Below are positions 26,973 to 39,600 of a DNA stretch of 64,000 nt, in pieces (positions within the stretch are counted from its first letter, which is position 1; each line of letters begins with the position of its first letter). Below the pieces are notes generated by a model, which had not been told where the DNA came from, did not search any database, and was given only the letters and a program-made list of their open reading frames with translations. Both the position numbers and the translations under genes were made by a program. This stretch comes from Heterocephalus glaber. Its lineage: Eukaryota; Chordata; Mammalia; Rodentia; Bathyergidae. Location: contig NW_004624743.1 in NCBI RefSeq assembly GCF_000247695.1, positions 2,643,368 through 2,707,367 on the forward strand, written 5' to 3'.

Positions 26973-27056
26973 AAAAAAACTTAAGTACTGGGAGTCAAAC
27001 TCAGGACCTTGCACTTGCCAGGCAGGCTCAATGCCACTGAGCTAAATCCCTGGCCG
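26973..27056 (-). repeat. ID-type SINE
   Basis: The target duplication is AAGTGATACTTTTA (26959-26972) versus AAATGATACATTTA (27060-27073). The body on the plus strand includes CACTGAGCTAAATCCCTGGCC less its 5' base. Confidence 0.8.
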
Positions 27057-27299
27057 GGTAAATGATACATTTAGTGTGGTCAGAGAGCCATGAAGTAGGA
27101 AGGGAAGGTTGAGTGCCAGGGTAGCTTGGCAGACCTGGGTCCCAGAGAGAAGAAGAGCTCCACTACCTTCTAGAAATTTTCCCCCACGCCAAGAATCTGC
27201 AGGGTCCCCTCCCCTGCAGAGGCAGACAGCGGAGTTTTGAGTCACTGAAATAAAACTCTGACCACGTACCGTCATGATGCTGCCCTGTATTTGAGGCTG

Positions 27300-29740
27300 A
27301 AATTCACCAGCACGTTTACTTTCAAAGGCAGCACTGGGTACAACTACTTGGTGGTAAATCCAAGATATATTTTTCTAAATAATTAATATAAATTTGGAAA
27401 CTTTAACTTAAAACCATTGAGGTAAACATTAAAGCTCATAATGTGCACATGAGCACATTATTCCATCATATGAGAAAGGACCACATGTAGGAACTGGTTA
27501 CAGATACATTCCTCTGACTGTACATAAAATGAGCAATAAACGCTAGACCAACGAGATCAAGAAGCAGTTTTTTACTGTCATTTTTTTGTGAGTAAGCCCA
27601 GAGCCCTTTCATTTCTTATTTTATTTTCTTCCTTTTCTCCATTATTTTTTCTTTCAAGAAACAAAATTCTTACTTTATATATAGACCTTTAAGTAACAAT
27701 CTTAATAATATAGAATGCCCACATTTTTGCATATTTACTTTTATAGTTTCTATATTTATGTATTATTACAATTTACATATTTTAAAAAATCTAGAAATAA
27801 ACAGTGAATCTTCATTTCAGTATGGAATTCAAGAGTCAAAAGTGTCACCCCCAGCCACAAGACAGCTGGTCCTAATTGAACTCTGAGATACTGTAGACCT
27901 GGTCCATCCACCCAGTTCTTAAATCTCTCCAGAGAAGGAGACCTAAAATGTAATATTCCATTGCAGTAAGGAAAATTGTCTTTTTTTCTTAGAGCTCAAA
28001 GGTCCTTGCCATCAAAGAAGCCTATTTTCCTTTGGGTCTCTGCCAAGCCAGAGAACACCTGGAGAATAGCTTTTAATATGAGTATTAAAATTATAGCTCC
28101 CTTCCAGGGATTTTACAAAGGGCATCAAAGAACAGCTTTTGTCAATTCCCCCTAGATCTCATGCAGAGGTTTAATTATAATAAAAAGATTTTTCAAGATC
28201 AGGCCTGGATATTAGTAAGATTATACAGCAACACATTTATTTCTTTAGTTCCACCTTGGAATAGATTTGAGAAGAAATAATCATCGCACCACACGGGTTC
28301 GAATGAAAGGATAAGAAATCTCATTCATTCTGGATAAAGGAAAAATTGTGTTTAATAATTTAATCAGGTAAAATGAAGCAGTCAACATTTATCACTAGTA
28401 GTTATGCAGGGCAAATAATCATAGGTCTGACTCTCCCTGCTTCTTTATGCTACTTAAAGCTGTTATTTTAGCTTGTCACATTTCCATAGCAACTGCTGCC
28501 TCCATTTTTATAGCTAGAGCACCAAAGATCATTTCTAATTATAGTAAATGCTCTGGTATTAATTGTCAGCATTTAAAAAAACCATTGGCTCTTCTTCCTC
28601 ATAAGTTAACTTCTTCCTAGTATGGTATAAAGAATCAGCATTGCCCTTGACCTAAATCTCACCAATGGCTCTAACTTATGAAGCTCAGTCTTTTCATTGG
28701 GGGAAAGGGTTGATTCTGAGAGCAGTGATATAAAAATTCTCCACCCCACCTGAGTGCTTAAGCAGTTGAGAAATAAAGGGTAGAATAAGCAGAGGCCCAG
28801 ATATCCATTTCATTACCAAGCAAGGTCAGCATGGAGAAAAATCTTGGAGTGGGAGCAAGCTGGATTCTAACTGAATTCCTCCCTGGAAAGACAGACATGG
28901 CTCTGAAAGCACATTGCAGTTTGAGTGGCAGAGAACTCCATTAAGCGAGGATTGCATGATTTAGCTAATAAAAATATAGGACCTTCAGTTAAATGTAGTT
29001 TTCAGAAAAACAGTGGTTTAAAAAATAGTATGTGTCAAATATTGCATGTGTTATAGCCGTTTCAGCAAAAAGAATCACGCCATGAAAATGTCCAGATTAA
29101 GAGTCCTTTATAGCCGGCGACGAAAAGGCAAGCTCCCACTTGATAACCTCCTTTTGGTACTGAGTGGCTGGGAAGCCCCAGTTTTAAAGGGAGAAACCAC
29201 ACAATAGAATGTCATGCTCTCATCGTTGGTCATGCACAGGGGGACAGAAGCAGATTGCAAGTTCGATTAAAATCTAATATTTGGGGTCTGGTGGGAAATT
29301 CCTAGCTTTATGGTTAGGGCCACAGTATGACATGTCCTATCCTTTGTTCTTAACCACAAGGTAAGCTATGTGCTGGTTAACTTATCACTTTGAACCAGCA
29401 GTCCGGAGAGGAAAGGGTAAAGTTCAGGCACGGGCTGTTGGGGTTTCTGGTTAACTCGCTTACTTCACGTGAGATGCAATTACGTTAAAATTATTTGTTG
29501 TTTTTCTGAAATTCAAATTTAACTAGATATCTTATAGTTTAATCTGTCGACCCTACCAAGGACTGAATTCCTCCTGTCTAGAACAATCTCGTTACTTGAA
29601 ATTCCAGGGAATTGGGAAAAGATCAGGCTGATATGAAAGGCGGTGAAGAGTAAAAGTAGAGGAATAAAAGAATGGAGGGAAGAGAAGGAAGAATGAGGGG
29701 AAGAAGAGAGAAAGTGGAAAGGTCACACATATGGCCTATG
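27300..29740. other. AT-rich intergenic DNA, largely free of recognisable repeats
   Basis: I recognise no gene and hardly any repeat in about 2.4 kb, unusual for this window. The part from about 28200 to 29350 looks the most 'unique'. It could be conserved non-coding sequence, but I cannot test conservation. Confidence 0.45.
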
Positions 29741-29744
29741 ACCT

Positions 29745-30900
29745 TTTTTAAATTTTGTTTTCACCTGATACATAAAACATAAAAGTTGTACCTGCTAGTG
29801 AGGTACCATGTGATGTTTTGATATGTGTGTGTGTGTTGTGTACTTTTAAATCTGGTTGATTTTGGTAATTTTATAACTACAAGTTTCTTCCTCATTTCTC
29901 TACTTCCCTGAGTCCTGCTTCATTCTCTTCTTCTAATTTCCTGCAGGAGTCCCTAGAGTCATGGGAGGAGGACACTGAGGGGACAGAGATGTTTCCTCAG
30001 GGCAAGTCCCCAGCTTCCCTAGAATCCACACCTCTGAAAGGTCACTTACAAATAGCACTTCTCAACTCCCAGCACCTCATCATTGAAGGGATCAAGGCCT
30101 CTAAGTACCTAAACATGCTAGCACTTCCTTGGGGAAGATTTTCCTGTTTTTCCAGCATTTTCATTGTGTTTTTAAGAAATAGATAGACATACTGATTTCC
30201 ATAGTGGTTGACTAGTTTACATTCACATGAACAATGCAAAAAGGTTCCTTTCCCCCACAACCTTGGCAATATTTGTTCTTATTTGATTTCTTGATGACAG
30301 CCATTCTTTCTGGAGTAAGATGGAATCTCACTGGTTTAAAACTAAAACTAGCAATTCCATTCCATCCAGCTATTCTCCTTCTAGGTATCTTCCCAAAACA
30401 GTTAGAGACATCATGTTACAGTGATCCATGCACATCCATGTTTACAGCAGCACAACTCATGATAGCTAAATCTTGGAAGTGGCCTATATGTTTAACAGGT
30501 GAGTGAATAAAGAAAACGTGATATTTATATACAATGAAATACTACTCTGGGATAAAGAAAGCTGTCATTTTTAGGGAAATGGATACATGTTGGGATCATG
30601 ATGTTAAGTGAAATAAATCAGACACATAAGTTAAATTATCACGTGGTTTCTCTTACATGAGAAAATCAAAGTATAAATAAAGAGCAAAGTAAAAGATAGA
30701 TGATGGGAAACAGGGAGCGAGACCTTTTGCATATGAGAAGGGGCCAAGAGACTGAGGGAGAGGGAGGGGAAGGCAAAAGGAATGTGAAAAGAATGGCAAT
30801 GTGTTAGGTACGGGTACCGACTTCACTCACCGAGTGTAGTCATTGTGTGCTACAAACTGGCACCAATGAAAATGAAAATTCTAAAAATGTGTATGAAACA
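29745..30900 (+). mobile_element. L1 3' end with internal inversion
   Basis: About 29745-30335 is antisense L1 (ACTGATTTCCATAGTGGTTG, AGACATTTGAT-type blocks). From about 30345 the sequence runs in sense (TTCCATCCAGCTATTCTCC, GTTAAGTGAAATAAATCAGA) to a 3'UTR resembling 3225-3395. The switch is typical of twin-primed L1 insertion. Confidence 0.65.
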
Positions 30901-31600
30901 ACTCAGACTTTGGGTGTGTTCTAGTTTTGTTGGATTTTAGGGGGTAGGAGGTGGCAGTAGAGGCCAGCAGGGAAGGAGTAACAGAGGGTATTCCTTATTC
31001 ATCTGAACACTGAGGTAAGGAGGATTTTCTGAGGCTTGTCATCATGATCCCATTTAATGTTCACACAATCCTGTAAGTGCTTTTGTCCCCATTCTGCCGA
31101 TAAGGGAAGGTAATGCGCCTGGTGTCAGACACCCAAGTCCTGCAGCTGGACTTGGTTGAGCCGTGCCTGACTGCACCCAGTGCTCTCCTGAGGCTCTCCT
31201 AGTGCTCCCCTCTACAACTCTCAGTAGACAGAGCCCCAAGTCCAACAGGAAGCCTTCAATTAGGACATGCTTGCCTATTTAGGAAAGTTCCGGATTTTGA
31301 CTGACTTTTTCACCTGAAAAATGAGTGTGAAAAATATACTTCATAGACTTGGGGGAGAATTTAATACCTTCCTGAAAAGTAGTGTTAAGAACCCTAAGAG
31401 TTACATGACAGTATCAAAACAATGCAACTTGTCTCAAAAGACTGGGAAATACATTTTCTCCAACAATCTACTCCCTACTACTCTTTCAATGAGTTTAATA
31501 ATTGAACATCTAGATAATGGTTTTCTTCCATACTCTAAGCCTTATCAGGTTCCTCCCTCCCTCTTCCCCACACTGTGGGTCCTGGGAAAGCTGTCCTTTC

Positions 31601-31630
31601 ATTGGTTGAACATGCTGTCAGTCACATGGC
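31601..31630 (+). promoter_or_regulatory. ATP6AP1L: candidate upstream motifs of ATP6AP1L (inverted CCAAT, TCACATG E-box)
   Basis: ATTGG at 31601-31605 is an inverted CCAAT box, and GTCACATGGC at 31621-31630 is an E-box of the TCACATG type bound by MiT/TFE factors. They lie about 80-105 bases before the proposed ATG. They are short motifs and may be chance matches. Confidence 0.25.
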
Positions 31631-31707
31631 ATGAAAAGTCCTGCCCCTGCTGTTTGCATTATGAATTAACAGATGTGCTTGGTTGGAAGAAACTGATTGA
31701 TTTCTTG

Positions 31708-31802
31708 ATGGGAAGAAAAATCTTGTTTATTGGTTCGTTTCTTTTTTTATGCATTGGGTTTTCACTAACTTTGGAGCAGATATTTGTCAGGAAGAATGTA
31801 AG
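31708..31802 (+). CDS. ATP6AP1L: ATP6AP1L coding exon 1 (signal peptide), start inferred
   Basis: Starting at ATG 31708, the frame gives MGRKILFIGSFLFLCIGFSL, a good signal peptide, and ends two bases into a codon at donor GTGAGT. That phase fits the exon at 37656. The frame stays open upstream to 31321; an in-frame ATG at 31612 has a better -3 base but would bury the signal peptide. Hence the start choice is moderate. Confidence 0.62.
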
Positions 31803-34800
31803 GTGAGTACTGTAATTGCATATCTTTTAATGCAATGCATCTGTGAACTTCAGTGTTAAGTGTGAAATGCTGGTTCTGTAATTTCTTTATATTGTTGTGA
31901 ATCTACATTTACTTATGGCTCAGAATAGAATAAGCTAGGTTGGTTCATACAGTCAGCTACTAAATGATTAGAGTTTATAATTAAGAGATTAAAAATAGAA
32001 TTCTTAAGAGGCGAGGGTTATTTGTTCAAATATCCAAGACACGTCGTTTTATGTATCAAAGTATATGTCTAATAGGAAATGACTCCAAATCATTGTTCAG
32101 GTTTCTTTTATTCTTACAAGTAGGTGTTAATTTCACAGCTTTTCCTGGCATTATTATGTGGAAAAAGGAAATTTAGAATCTCAGAAAATATATTACCTGT
32201 TCCTTGCTGGAAAGGTGTTAAATCCCTCTAATTGGTGGCAGATGGTAACTGTGTAGGAGACATGGTATTTACAATTAACCAGAGAAGTTTCTAGTTCTGT
32301 TGTCCTTTGGTTTCTTTCCAAGCTTTATAAGGCAGCATGTAGAGACTGATCTATTAAAAAGAATATCTGCATCTGAAGAACAGTTAATTTCTGTCCTGTC
32401 TCCCAGTTTCTCATCATGTGCCCTCTCTGCGGGTGTGCCTGGGAATTTGGTGTAAACACAACCCAGTAGGATGATCTGGCTGCACTTGGCTTAAAGAAGC
32501 CATAGCCAGCAGCAGCTGATAAAAGCTAGAAGTAGACACATTTTACATTTTTTTCTCTCTTTGCTTCCAACTCAGTTGGTGCTTTCTGTCCTTCAGGTTG
32601 GCTTTTAAATAGTAAATTACCTAAATTCCTTAGGTGGTGAAAGCTTAATATTTCCACATAATTTTTTTTTTTACAGAAATGACTGATTTGTGTATTCTAC
32701 TGGCAAAAGATCCACCAAGAATTATAAAAACCACATTTCTTTTTAGGGGGAAGGTTAATAGTTTTAAAAATCTTAGATTAAGAAACTTTAGATCTTAGAA
32801 ATCACACAAATGAATGACCATTCAAATCTAATAATATGGTGCATTAATTCACTAGGATGGGAACACCCATAGCTCTTTTGTGAATGTTTATTCAAATCAT
32901 GGACCTGAAATTTAAAAAGTATTTCAACTCCATACAGCTCTTCCTCTGAGAAGGATGATTGCATTTTAAGCTTGACATATCTTTCCAAAGCTTGGAGAGA
33001 CTGGGGGTAATCACCATTCTTCCTTTTCACGTTCCTTGCTCAAGTCTGGCTTATTCTTGAACCCAAAGGAAATCCCAGGCATTCTCCTATGTTCCACTTG
33101 ATTTCAGAGTTTTCTTATTTATTAGTTTGCTCCTGAATGTGGCACATTTGAAAAATGCTTGGTATTTCTCAGTAACTACAGCAGGAATGATGCTGCTAGG
33201 TGCTGGGTCTTCAACGGTGGGCAAAACAGGGAGACATCTAGTGAAGAGGTGCTCATTGAGCAAATGATAGATATATTACAAGTAAACATTGAAATGTGTT
33301 GGGAGAGGAAACCGTAGGAGGCAGGAGCACATTAAAAGGGGCTGAACTAGTCTGAGGGGTTTGGGACCTTGTTCCGGGGTGGTGTCTGAGGGATGTGCAG
33401 AAGAGATCTAGAGGGTGGAGACCATTCTGGAAGAAGAGTCCATGGAGCAGAGGGAGGAATGGGCAGAGATGTGGCCAGCACAGCTGGCAGCCGAGGGCTC
33501 AGGGGCTGGGTAGGCCAGGGTGGGAATGGTGTTTTCCTGAGTAGGGCCACCAAGGAGCTACTTCATGGTCACACCTGCCTTCATGAAGGCCCCTGGCACT
33601 CACTACTACAAACCCAAGGCTCTCGATGCCTTTTTCAAGTATTGCAGAAATCATTTTTACTGGAAAAGAGTCTGAATATTTTATTGATGATGCAGGCTTA
33701 GTTTTCCTAAGTCAGTGTTTCTCAGTGTCAAAATTTTTAACCAGAAAATGTTTAGTTTCTTCTGTAGTTCAGAGACTATGCAGTGAAGGGGAAATGCACA
33801 CATATCTTGTTTTGGCTGAGATTATGACTTCCTATAAAATCTCATTAGTTCAGGCTTAGGGTGTGTGCAAAGCCCATCTGAATTCCAGCTTATTTAAGAA
33901 AGAACTACAACAACATAATTGTATGATCAGACCAGGGACTTCCTGAAATGACAGTGAAACTGTTTTGTCTACTAGAAGTCTTTTAGTAGTGAACACATGA
34001 AAATTTTAATTAGTGGAGCAAAGCATGTTGATGATATCATAGCTCATTTGTTCATTCGCTCATGTTCATTAAACATTTACTACATCCCCCCACTAACTAG
34101 ACATTGTCAATTGACCTGTTAAACTTTATCTTTTTGGGTAAAATATATCTCACTATTTTCTGTTTTTGTTCATTTACGACATTTAAAAATTGAATATGTA
34201 ACCTGGTATCATGAAATATGATGTGTGAATAAAATTAAACTTAAAAACTTTAAAAATATATTTGTGTGGTTATATTATTAGAAATCTTGAAGCTCTTCAA
34301 GAAGTATTGTCTGGACTTTCGTTTTTCCTCCATATGTTCAGTGACATTTTAAGTTGCATAGTACAGTTTGGGATTTAAGTTGGTAAAGATGTTTTGGCTA
34401 AGATGCCTTTTTATTCTAATTTTATGCGCGCTTTCAGAAAGTTAGGTTTCTTAGTGCTGCCAGGTGGGATTGGCCTCAGAGAACTGATTCACGCTAACTC
34501 AAAGGCAAGAGACTTGATATAAACAAGCACATCTTCCACATAAACATCTACATACAAAAATTACTAAATTTTTATTTGTAGTAGTCCTAAACTGGAAACA
34601 CCTTAAATGTCTATCAGTATGTACATAGATGAATAAAATATGATATATCCATACAACAAAATATTTTAGTAATAAAATGGAATGAATCAGTGATACATGC
34701 ACTCATCTATGTTAATTTCAAAGTGATTTCATTAAGACCAAATGAAGCCAAATACTAACAAATACATGTTATATAATTCCACTAATATGCAATTCTAGAG

Positions 34801-36638
34801 CATGCAAACTACAGTAATCTAAAGTGACAGAAGGCATGTCACTGCTTGCCAGGGGCTGAAGGCAGAGGGACCATCTGTCCACTGCAGGAATGCTTGGAGA
34901 AACTTTTGTGGCCAAGATAGGTATTCTGTATCTCTATTGTAGTAGTGGTGCCCAAACTCACAGGTTTATAGACTTAGCATGGATGCAGTTTACTGTACAT
35001 AAATTATACCACAATAAAATTGATAAAAATGGATAACTGCATTCATGCATGAGTTTGTTAAGAGCAGCTAATAGACATCATTGTCCCCAGTTTGTTATCC
35101 ACACAAATTTTCATTAGATAATAGAGGTCATATTACAAAGAGAATAGTGCATTTAATTTATAACTGATTCCATAGAATTAATTCTATAGCACTCTACTAT
35201 GACATAGATTTAGTAACTCTTCAGCTATAATTATGTTTTGCATATATATCATGACATAATAATATTTAATATCTTTGTTTAAAATTATCAACATTTTATA
35301 GATATAATGATGCTGTTATTTTAAAAAATCCTCCTTATAGAGAAATATATTGAAATGATGTAACTTCTGATACTTTCTTCAAAATAATGTCACAGTATGA
35401 AAGTGGTAAGCGTATGAGTGAGACAAGATTTGCTGTGCTTGATAGTTACTGAAGGTGGATGATGAGCATTGGTACATGGGATTTAAGAAGTATTTTACTT
35501 ATGTTTTTATATTTATTTGAATGTTCTTTGATAAAACAGATACATATCTTTTAACTTAATTTAACTTTAGGAAATCTGTACACTTCCAGGAAAATATAGA
35601 ACATACAGAAGAATTTGAAGAAGAAACAAGTTTGAAACATCAGCCTTGATCCTTACTCACTGAACACCGTGGAATGTAGTATCCCAAGCCCTATGCTAGA
35701 CACTAAGGCTTAACCAATAATAAATAATAACAAATAAAAAAACATAATAAAATATTTTACAGTGAAATTTTATTCTACAGTGTATTATTTATATTAAATC
35801 CCACATAGCCAACTCTTATTATTAATAAATAAGATGAACTCAATTGCTGAAAAGGTATTTCTGAAAATTATGAGAATAGACATTACAATATATACCCTCC
35901 AGTCTTTCCACACACGTAAACACACACATGATATACCACATGCATATGTAACTTGCTTTTATAAAACTTAAAAGCAGATTGTTATGAACATATTGTTTCA
36001 GAGTCTATACATTTTTAACTTCAACTATGTATCACAGATATTTACCCATGCTATTATATATTTTTCTGATACATTTTTGGCTGCCATGTATATTGCATCA
36101 TAAAAATGTGCCGTAGGCCTTTAGCCAAATCACTGTTCTTCGGTGTTTCCCTTGTGCTGAGATTTGGCTTCGATTTGAGTGTCCTCCAGGTGCTCTGTGA
36201 TTGGCGGTTAAGCACCTGAATGGCAGTGTAGGAGACTTGAGGAAGCTTTAGGGGATGGGGCATAGCAGGAGGTGCTCAGGTCATGGGGGATGCAGTCACT
36301 TTGGTGTGATGCTATAGTGGTTCTTTTTTTTTTTTTTTTTGGTACCGGGATGGAACTCAGGTCCTTGCGTTTGCACAGCAGGCAGCGAAACCACTGAGCT
36401 AAATCCCCGGCCCTGTAGTGGTTCTTATGAGAAAGTAGTCAGAAAAGGAGCAGGTGAGCCGGGGGGTAGCAGTGCACAGACCTGTAATTCTAGCACTCTG
36501 GGAAGCTGTGGCTGGAGGAGCAAACATTCAAGCCCTGCCCAAGCAACTTAGTAACTAAGCAAGACTGTCTCAAAATAAAAAAAATTTAAAAGCCCTTGAT
36601 TCAATTCCTGGTAACATACAGATACAGGTGTGCGTGTA

Positions 36639-36674
<36 letters not shown>

Positions 36675-39600
36675 GAAAGGCCTGACCTCTTGCGGCCTCT
36701 CTGCTTCTGGGCTCTGGGGTTGTTCCTGACATTTTCTCCACCATTAACCCCTGCCCCAGCAGTGGGGACTGCACCAGAATGGAGCCCATGCAGGCGCCAG
36801 GCCTTTGAACTTCCAAAACCATGAGCTAAATAAACCTCTTCCCGTTTTCCCATGAGTAGCCTTTGACAGGTATTAGACTACAGTAACGAAAAGCTGACTA
36901 ATACAAGCTTTTCCAGTTTTGTAGTACTCTAGCAATACTGCTTAGTACATTATGATGTAAATACCACGTGGCATCCACAGTTGTATCAGAAAAATATACA
37001 ATAGCACAAGTAGATATTAGTGATATGTTTTTAAATTTAAAAAATCACAGGCTCTACAACAGTATGTTCACAAAATATGCCTTTAAGTTTTATGAAAAGT
37101 AAACGACATGTATGTGGTACATTATGTGTGTTTGTGCAGAGACAGGAGAGGATATGTCATGATTTCTATCATAATTTTCAGAAATAACCTTTCAGGAATT
37201 GAATCCATCTTTTTTTACTAATTTTAAGGATTGGCTATTTTGGTTTTATATAAATAACACAATGTAGTATAAAATTTCACTGTAAAGATTTTTATGTTTT
37301 ATTATTTTGTTATTATTTATTATTAGTTAAACCACACCTCCTAGCACATGGCTTGGAATAGTTGTCTGTCTATAATATTCAATGAATAAGGATCAAAGTT
37401 GATTTAAAATTTTTTTTTCTTCTTTTAATTTTTCTGTATTTTCTGTATTTTTTAAAGAGCATACATTTCTTTTTAGAGTAGAAATTTACCATTAAAAATG
37501 AGCACTTTTGACAAACTAAGATTCTACTCCTTTATGCGGAGATGTGATAAACTGAAATGTATTTCTTTTTTTTGAAATGTACTTCTTAATGCTTCAGGTA
37601 AAGTCTGAATTGTAAATATTTGCTCAGCATTTAAATTTCTCCTTTTTAATTTCAGTTCTAGAACATCTTCAAATAAAGAAGTGGTTCTAAAGAGTGGTAA
37701 GATTTGTAATATGTTATACGGTGCTTAGCACATTATTGTCATCCAATTACATCGATGAACTAATGACATTTAGCCTTAATACTCACACCATTATTTACTT
37801 GGCAGATCAACAGATTAATGGAAATATGAAGCCAGTCCAGAATCTCACTCCAGTACCAACAACACAGGTATGGGTATCTCAGGAAATTAGATTGTCATCT
37901 ATGTTTAAAAAATGTAAGTGCTTTACAGTTGTGTCAGAGCTACTGTGAAAATATAAATAATAATTCTTTTATTAATTAACATATTGTTACTTGAACTTTG
38001 GATGGGGAAATGTATTACCATAATCTTATAGTTGAGAAAAATCTAAAGTACTTACTGTTACATGCTCTTTTGTATTTTCTTTCTTTTCTCTTTTTTTTGG
38101 TACTGGGGATCGAACTTGGGACCTTGTGCTTGCGAGGCAGGCAGTAGAACCACTGAGCTAAATCCCTGGCTCTCTTTTATATTTTCATTACAATATTCAG
38201 TTTTACTTTTATTCATCTCTAGATGAGACCACTGTAGTTATAGTTTATGTTTGATTACTAATGAGCTTTGCTTGCTGCTCCTGCATTGTTAGTAATGCAT
38301 ATTAATTGTATGTGTTGACAGGTATCACTGTGACATTTTTATACAAACATATATCATGCTTTGATCATGTTTACCTTCTCTTCTACCTTCTCTTTGCTTC
38401 CTCTTAGCTAATTAAAAAGTCTATATTTGCACTGGAGTAATTGGCTCCCACTTTGTGTTGTACGTTTTATGTTTCTAATAATGTACAGTGGCCTGTACCC
38501 ACCATTACAGAAAGTGAGTCTGCCTTTTTACTTCTAGGAAGCCCTTTGTACCATGGACACGAATTCATCTCTTAAATTCTTCTATTTGGTTGAATAGGCT
38601 CTGAACTACCATCAGGGCAAAGGAGGACATGTAGACGGAGAACATGGGAGTGCATTCAGCCCTCACAACCCTGTGCGAGTTGCCTTCGATGGCACCCCCT
38701 GCATTCTCTTCTGGGCCAGAAGAGTCACAGTGACATATCAGAATGAGACCTGGCTGGACCTTACAGATGGAGCCTTTGGTCAGAAGGCAACGGTGGATGC
38801 ACGCAACTCCAACTGCGGTGGAGAAAGTGCCACGTGAGTTGATCTCTGCCTGAGGAAGAGTCTGTTAGCTGTGAGGTCCGGGGAGGGGTCCTTGCAGTCT
38901 CTCAGCTGTGTGCATCCGATCTTTTGTCGTTTCAGAAAAGAAAAGTGGACTCCTTTGTTTATGACTCTGACATTCATCCACCTTTGAGAAAGTGTCTAAT
39001 ATCTAAGCGAAAGGAGAAATCAGAAGTTATTCTGTTATTTTTGTTTTCTGGAATTTATTTTTAACTCCTTAGCTAATTATCATAACTTAGGGGAAAAGTG
39101 AATGTTTTAAAAACCAGGATTTTCAAACTCATTTTTAAAAGAGAAAAGAAAAGGATTTCAGGCATGCTCTCAACTCTGAATGTTAGTTATCAAACTAATT
39201 TTGTTTCAGCATGGAAGAAATGATGTTACAGGGTCATCCATGCGCTTGGTGGGTGAAATCGGAGCCTCTCTAGCAAGGGTGAATGTTTCTCTCCGGGAGG
39301 GGGAGCTTTCTGAAGCCATGGAATAGTGCCTCTTTGCAGACTTGCAAGGGTGGCTTTGGCCAAATTTCAGAGAATTCTTTAGGACATTTCAACGTGATTT
39401 GAATAATCAGTTTTGGTTTGAGATAAGGAGATTAAACAGAAAACCCTTCCAAACAACAAATCAATTTCCAATGCTTTTCTCAGCTTTCCAGTCATCCAAA
39501 TAAAACTTTTTTTGCAGTTACTGGTTTTGGTCCGGGGGGCGGAAATCGGACACGCCCCACTCGTGTTCTGTAAGCCTTCTTTTCAGTATTTGCTGCCATA

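Larger units (their letters stand above)
31830..37655 (+). other. ATP6AP1L: ATP6AP1L intron 1
   Basis: The intron is 5.85 kb. I recognise L1 3' sequence in sense (about 34500-35035), L2-like pieces near 34050, 35650 and 37330, an ID SINE, a composite SINE, a CA repeat and an LTR end (about 36690-36905). About 31830-33150 shows no recognisable repeat. A candidate alternative exon lies at 35571-35649. Confidence 0.6.

Noticed and set aside
36548..36853. Frames with (VC)n runs
   Set aside because: They are translations of the CA microsatellite.
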